Position numbers and translations under genes: made by a program | The notes under the pieces: generated by a model | The model's input: only the letters and a program-made list of their open reading frames with translations | What the model was told of the DNA's origin: nothing | The model's database searches: none | Source of the DNA: Chachezhania antarctica | Lineage (GTDB): Bacteria > Pseudomonadota > Alphaproteobacteria > Rhodobacterales > Rhodobacteraceae | Length of the DNA stretch: 64,000 nucleotides | Direction of reading: 5' to 3' | NCBI RefSeq assembly: GCF_003646465.1 | Contig: NZ_QZEX01000001.1 | Coordinates: 310,001 to 374,000, forward strand | Shown here: piece by piece, positions 60,329 through 64,000 of the stretch | Layout of the letters: each line of letters begins with the position of its first letter | How positions within the stretch are numbered: the first letter of the stretch is position 1

Positions 60329-60751
60329 ATGACGTCCATCGCCAGGTTCGCAACGCTCGCCCTGACCGTCCTTGCCCTGCCGGCCTTCGCCGACGGCGAT
60401 CCGGACAAGGGTGAACGCGGGTTCAACAAGTGCAAGGCCTGCCACAGCATCACCGCCGACAATGGCGACGTGATCGTGAAAGGCGGACGGGTGGGGCCGA
60501 ACCTCTATGGCCTCTTCGGCCGCACCGCGGGCACCGTCGAGGATTACAGCTATTCCGAGTCGCTGGTGCAAGCCGGTCAGCAGGGTCTTGTCTGGGACGA
60601 GACCAACCTTGTCGAATACGCCGCCGACCCGCGGGAATTTCTGCGCACTTACCTCGACGATCCGAAGGCCAAGTCGAAGATGGCGATCAAGGTGAACCGG
60701 GGCGTCGACGACATCGCGGCCTACATCGCAAGCGTCGGTCCGCAGGGCTGA
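60329..60751 (+). CDS. Periplasmic cytochrome c (c2/c-550 type)
   Basis: 140 residues. The signal peptide ends LPAFA|DGD near residue 20. Haem attachment CKACH follows in GFNKCKACHSI, and the Met axial ligand is in AKSKMAIKV. The size fits a soluble class I cytochrome carrying electrons between the bc1 complex and an oxidase or reductase. GAGGAG ribosome-binding site 8 bases upstream. It stands alone with a hairpin after it. Confidence 0.94.
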   Translation: MTSIARFATLALTVLALPAFADGDPDKGERGFNKCKACHSITADNGDVIVKGGRVGPNLYGLFGRTAGTVEDYSYSESLVQAGQQGLVWDETNLVEYAADPREFLRTYLDDPKAKSKMAIKVNRGVDDIAAYIASVGPQG

Positions 60752-60781
60752 ACGACCCGCGTGTCGGGTCATGCTTGCCGC

Positions 60782-60822
60782 GGGCGGGAAATTGGGGTTC
60801 TGTCGGCCCGATTTTCCCGCCC
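60782..60822. terminator. Hairpin after the cytochrome c gene
   Basis: GGGCGGGAAA (60782-60791) and TTTCCCGCCC (60813-60822) pair perfectly over 10 bp; inner TTGG/CCGA pairing is partial. No T-run follows. It also lies 18 bp before the gamma-glutamyltransferase start. Confidence 0.45.
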
Positions 60823-60839
60823 AGTGAAAGGCCCGTCCC

Positions 60840-62435
60840 ATGCGCGATCTAGAACATCCCGGCCGCTCGCCGGTCCATGCCCCGCAGGCGATGGCCGCAA
60901 CCTCGCATCCCCTGTCCACGCAGGCCGCGGTGGACGTGCTGCGCCGGGGCGGCAACGCGATGGATGCCGCCGTGGCCGCCTGCGCCGTGCAGGGCGTGGT
61001 GGAACCGGGATCGACAGGGATCGGCGGAGATTGCTTCTGCCTTTACGCCCCCGGCGGAAGCGACGAGGTGGTGGCCTTCAACGGTTCGGGCGCCGCGCCC
61101 ACCGGCGCCACGCCGGACTGGTATGCCGCGCAGGGCATCACCGCGCTTGAACGCCAGACCCCGCATTCCGTGACCGTTCCCGGCGCCGTCGACGCGTGGA
61201 CGCAATTGGTGCGCGACCATGGCTCGTGGTCTTTGGGCGATCTTCTTCAGCCCGCCATCGGCTATGCGCGCGACGGCTTCCCCGTGTCGCCCCGCGTGGC
61301 CTTCGATTTCGCGGGTCAGGAGGCGCTTCTGGCAAACGAGGCGAACTCTGCCGCGATGTTCCTGCCCAAGGGCCGCGCGCCGAAACCGGGCGAGGTGCTG
61401 CGCTTCCCCAAGCTGGCCGCCACGCTGGCCCGCATCGCCGAAGAGGGGCGCGAAGGCTTCTATTCCGGCCCGGTGGCCGAAGATATCGTGGGCTTCCTGC
61501 AATCCCGCGGCGGGCTGCACACGATGGAGGACTTCGCGAACCGGGTAGGCGATTACGTCACCCCGATCTCGGCCGACTTCCGGGGCTACACCGTTCACCA
61601 GTGTCCGCCGAACGGGCAGGGCGTGACGGCGCTGATGCTGCTGAACATCATGGCGGGCTTCGACATCGACCCGTCCGGGCCGATCACGCCCGAACGGATG
61701 CATCTTGAGATCGAGGCGGGAAGGCTGGCCTATCGCGACCGGAACCTCTTCGTGGCCGATCCGAAATTCTCGGACGTGCCAGTCGAAGGGCTTCTGTCCA
61801 TGGCCCATGCCGATGCGCTGCGGGGCGCGATCGATCCGGCCCGCGCGCTGAAGGATCTGCCGCTCTTCACCGTGCCGCGGCATCCGGATACCGTCTACAT
61901 CACGGTCGTCGACAAGGACCGGAACTGCTGCAGCTTCATCAACACGATCTTCAACGGCTTCGGCAGCGGCCAGACGGCGCCTGAGTCCGGCGTCATCCTG
62001 CAGAACCGGGGCATGGGCTTCGTTTTGGATGCGGATCACCCGAACTGCATCGCCCCGGGCAAGCGGCCGCTGCACACGATCATCCCCGGCATGGTCACGC
62101 GGAACGGACGCGCGGTGATGCCCTATGGCGTGATGGGCGGGCAGTACCAGGCCTTCGGGCACATGCAGTTCCTGACGGGGCTGCTGGATTTCGGGCTGGA
62201 TATACAGGAAGCCATCGACCGACCGCGCTTCTTCCCCGATCCCTATTCGGGGCAGGTCGAGGTCGAAGGCACGATCCCTCAGGAGATGCGCGACGCTCTG
62301 ACGGCCATGGGACACGATCTTGTGCGCCCCGGCTCTCCCATCGGCGGCGCGCAGGCGATCATGATCGATCCGGAGACGGGCATGCTGGTCGCAGGCTCCG
62401 ACCCCCGCAAGGACGGGTGCGCCATCGGCTTCTAG
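60840..62435 (+). CDS. ggt: Gamma-glutamyltransferase family protein
   Basis: 531 residues, Ntn-hydrolase made as one chain and cleaved. PLSTQAAVDVLRRGGNAMDA and STGIGGDCFCLYAP are N-terminal features, and the nucleophile Thr is in RHPDTVYITVVDKD. PGMVTRNGRAVMPYGVMGG matches the family C half. No cleavable signal peptide is evident, so it may be cytosolic, unlike the periplasmic E. coli enzyme; some relatives are acylases rather than glutathione hydrolases. Confidence 0.9.
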   Translation: MRDLEHPGRSPVHAPQAMAATSHPLSTQAAVDVLRRGGNAMDAAVAACAVQGVVEPGSTGIGGDCFCLYAPGGSDEVVAFNGSGAAPTGATPDWYAAQGITALERQTPHSVTVPGAVDAWTQLVRDHGSWSLGDLLQPAIGYARDGFPVSPRVAFDFAGQEALLANEANSAAMFLPKGRAPKPGEVLRFPKLAATLARIAEEGREGFYSGPVAEDIVGFLQSRGGLHTMEDFANRVGDYVTPISADFRGYTVHQCPPNGQGVTALMLLNIMAGFDIDPSGPITPERMHLEIEAGRLAYRDRNLFVADPKFSDVPVEGLLSMAHADALRGAIDPARALKDLPLFTVPRHPDTVYITVVDKDRNCCSFINTIFNGFGSGQTAPESGVILQNRGMGFVLDADHPNCIAPGKRPLHTIIPGMVTRNGRAVMPYGVMGGQYQAFGHMQFLTGLLDFGLDIQEAIDRPRFFPDPYSGQVEVEGTIPQEMRDALTAMGHDLVRPGSPIGGAQAIMIDPETGMLVAGSDPRKDGCAIGF

Positions 62436-62491
62436 GGCCCGAGCGGACGCATCGCACGCTTGGCGGGCCAGTCGGCAGCTCGGGCGTCGGG

Positions 62492-62574
62492 ACCGCGCCT
62501 GTCGACGGCCCCGCCCACCCTCCCCGGTCGGAGGCGGGAGGCCCGCCTCCTCCCTTGCCGTCGACAGGCGCGGT
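62492..62574. repeat. Nested double-hairpin repeat, copy 5
   Basis: Outer arms ACCGCGCCTGTCGACGGC (62492-62509) and GCCGTCGACAGGCGCGGT (62557-62574) are perfect 18-bp complements. The inner stem GGAGGCGGG-AGG-CCCGCCTCC (62530-62550) is a perfect 9 bp. The core CCCACCC-TCCCCGGTC and trailing TCCCTTGCCG match copies 1 and 2. It lies between two co-directional genes. Confidence 0.75.
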
Positions 62575-62649
62575 GCCTGCCAATGTCAATTGTTCCCACT
62601 TTGTTCCTGCCGTGCTAGGCTTGTGCAGGTAACAAGGGAGACAGGGACC

Positions 62650-63474
62650 ATGACCGATCAGACCGACCGCTACACCCGTTTCAAGGCACTGCATGAGGGC
62701 CCCGGTGCCTTTGTCATGCCGAACCCGTGGGATGCGGGATCGGCGCGGCTGCTTGCGGCGGCCGGGTTCGACGCGCTGGCCACCACCAGCGCGGGCTATG
62801 CGTTCTCCTCCGGCAAACCGGACATGGCGAACCTGCTGACCCGCGACGAGGTGCTGGCGAATGCGCGCCAGATCGTGGCGGCGACCGCCCTGCCCGTTTC
62901 GGCCGACTTGCAGAACGGGTTCGGCCATACGCCCGAGGACTGCGCCGCGTGCATCCGGGACGCCGCGACCACCGGGCTGGTCGGCGGTTCGATCGAGGAT
63001 GCGCGCAGCGATCCCGACGATCCGATCTATGACCTCTCCCATGCCACCGACCGGATCCGCGCCGCGGCCGAGGCCGCGCGCGACCTGCCGTTCCTGCTGA
63101 CCGCCCGCGCCGAGAACTACCTGTGGGGCCGGCCCGACCTGGCCGACACCATCGTGCGCCTGCAGGCCTTCGCCGAGGCCGGGGCGGATGTTCTCTACGC
63201 GCCGGGCCTGCCGGACATCGACACGATTGCAACCGTCTGCCGCGAGGTCGACCGGCCGGTGAACGTTGTCATGGGTCTCTCCGGCCCGGCGATTTCCGTG
63301 GCGGACCTGTCCCGCGCCGGCGTGCGGCGGATCAGCGTCGGCGGGTCGTTGTTCCGGACGGCGATGGGCGCGGTGCAGCGCGCGGCCGAGGAGATGAAGC
63401 GGGACGGGACGTTCACCTATGCTGCCGACGCCATCGCCGATGCCCGGATGATGGAGATCATGGGTGCACCGTGA
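62650..63474 (+). CDS. Isocitrate lyase/PEP mutase-family protein
   Basis: 274 residues. TIM-barrel family with FVMPNPWDAGSARLLAAAGF, LPVSADLQNGFGHTPEDCA (metal-binding Asp), GGSIEDARSD and LLTARAENYLWG. Members cleave or rearrange C-C or C-P bonds of 2-oxoacids (oxaloacetase, methylisocitrate lyase-like, PEP mutase). The specific reaction is unknown. ATG at 62650 with AAGGGAG 10 bases upstream. Confidence 0.9.
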   Translation: MTDQTDRYTRFKALHEGPGAFVMPNPWDAGSARLLAAAGFDALATTSAGYAFSSGKPDMANLLTRDEVLANARQIVAATALPVSADLQNGFGHTPEDCAACIRDAATTGLVGGSIEDARSDPDDPIYDLSHATDRIRAAAEAARDLPFLLTARAENYLWGRPDLADTIVRLQAFAEAGADVLYAPGLPDIDTIATVCREVDRPVNVVMGLSGPAISVADLSRAGVRRISVGGSLFRTAMGAVQRAAEEMKRDGTFTYAADAIADARMMEIMGAP

Positions 63475-63509
63475 AATGCGTGGCTGAACGGCCGGTTCCC
63501 TGAAAAAGT

Positions 63510-63540
63510 CAGCGCCGGCGCACAGGGGGCGCCGGCGCTG
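63510..63540. terminator. Hairpin between convergent genes, terminator for the minus strand
   Basis: CAGCGCCGGCGC and GCGCCGGCGCTG form a perfect 12-bp stem. GAAAAAGT precedes it on the plus strand, giving a short U-run on the minus strand, so it best fits the end of the fasciclin transcript. It may also stop the plus-strand gene. Confidence 0.8.
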
Positions 63541-63589
63541 GTGCCGGACGGTCTGGGGGGCCGCCCGACCCGTCCTGGTTCCGGGACGG

Positions 63590-64000
63590 TTAGAATGGAA
63601 CCAGAACGGTATCGACGACGTGAATCACGCCATTCGATTGACTGATATCGGTCATGGTGATCAGCCCGACGCTCCCGTGTTCGTCGCGCAGCCACAACTT
63701 GCCGTCGCGGGGCCGAAGCAGCAGGAAATCACCCGACACGGTGTACATCCGGTAACCTCCGTGGGCCGATGCGCGCGCCATTGCCGTCAGGATCGGAGAG
63801 CTCATCTTCCCGCGCACGACATGAGCGCCCAGAAGCCTGGCAAGCTCGCTCCGGTTGTCGGGATGCATCAGCGTCTGCATCCGTTGGGGCGAAAGCTTCG
63901 CGAAGGCTGCGTCGGCCGGGGCGAAGACGGTGAACGGTCCCGGTTCCTGCAGCAGCCGGGCGATGTCGGTCTGCGTCATCGCGGACACGAGGGTCGAAAA
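63590..64000 (-). CDS. Fasciclin (FAS1)-domain protein, 3' part
   Basis: 136 codons visible; the gene continues past the right edge (in-frame FSTLVSAMTQTD at the border). The FAS1 signature is FTVFAPADAAFAKLSPQRMQ, then LLGAHVVRGKM and the closing SNGVIHVVDTVLVPF (H2 motif). FAS1 domains mediate cell-surface or periplasmic adhesion. Whether a signal peptide exists cannot be seen. The terminator hairpin follows its stop. Confidence 0.92.
   Translation of the reverse strand, partial: FSTLVSAMTQTDIARLLQEPGPFTVFAPADAAFAKLSPQRMQTLMHPDNRSELARLLGAHVVRGKMSSPILTAMARASAHGGYRMYTVSGDFLLLRPRDGKLWLRDEHGSVGLITMTDISQSNGVIHVVDTVLVPF

Overview
The window is about 64 kb of GC-rich chromosomal DNA from an alphaproteobacterium, almost certainly a member of the Rhodobacteraceae (Roseobacter/Rhodobacter group). 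The clues are the RegB-SenC-RegA redox-signalling locus, the mnmG-mnmE-rho-hemJ // maf-aroE-coaE-dnaQ gene order, TimA/Tim44 and AddAB of the alphaproteobacterial type, and family-typical intergenic hairpin repeats. No phage, insertion sequence, CRISPR array or rRNA operon is visible. The only tRNA is a leucine tRNA (anticodon CAG).

Left end (1-7,074): probable chromosome-origin neighbourhood. mnmG runs off the left edge, and a perfect 16-bp ParB site (parS) lies over its start codon. mnmE, rho and hemJ follow on the minus strand. The 400-bp AT-rich gap between hemJ and maf has DnaA boxes, palindromes and a TTAA-N7-TTAA CtrA-type motif, and I read it as a candidate oriC. maf-aroE-coaE-dnaQ diverge from it as one overlapping operon.

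7,280-25,000: housekeeping. This covers Smr, MltA, a Tim44-like adaptor, FxsA, SecB, an MFS carrier, HslVU interrupted by a membrane-protein gene, a hotdog thioesterase and thioredoxin. One tightly overlapped minus-strand operon, tsaE-amgK-murU-addB-addA-trxA, joins tRNA modification, muropeptide recycling and double-strand break repair.

25,100-40,800: a membrane-anchored PAS protein without a kinase domain; the regB // senC-regA regulon; sufE; glutamate synthase, with three tandem GFA/CENP-V zinc proteins between gltD and gltB; uppP; an NDUFA9-like NAD(P)-binding protein; and tRNA-Leu.

40,900-49,000: a secreted hypothetical protein, an HU protein, an AMP-to-hypoxanthine pair (amn-ade), arsC, small membrane and VOC proteins, a second MFS carrier, and an SDR-like protein whose catalytic Tyr is Phe.

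48,850-58,400: a surface-polysaccharide block. It contains an ABC-2 export permease, CysQ (PAP phosphatase), GalU, GalE, two related glycosyltransferases, a GT14-type branching transferase and a two-part sulfotransferase. PAPS-dependent sulfation makes PAP, which CysQ removes, so the block looks like a set for building and exporting a sulfated glycan.

58,400-64,000: a small transcript unit with a maximally extended Shine-Dalgarno, an 18-codon reading frame, an internal anti-SD and a strong terminator. ArfB, a P1-type peptidase with a coupled 13-residue leader, a cytochrome c, a gamma-glutamyltransferase, an isocitrate lyase/PEP mutase-family enzyme and a truncated fasciclin gene follow.

Two families of dispersed intergenic repeats run through the window. 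One is a nested double hairpin whose stems change sequence but keep pairing. The other is a GTATTT-armed palindrome joined to a G/C hairpin.
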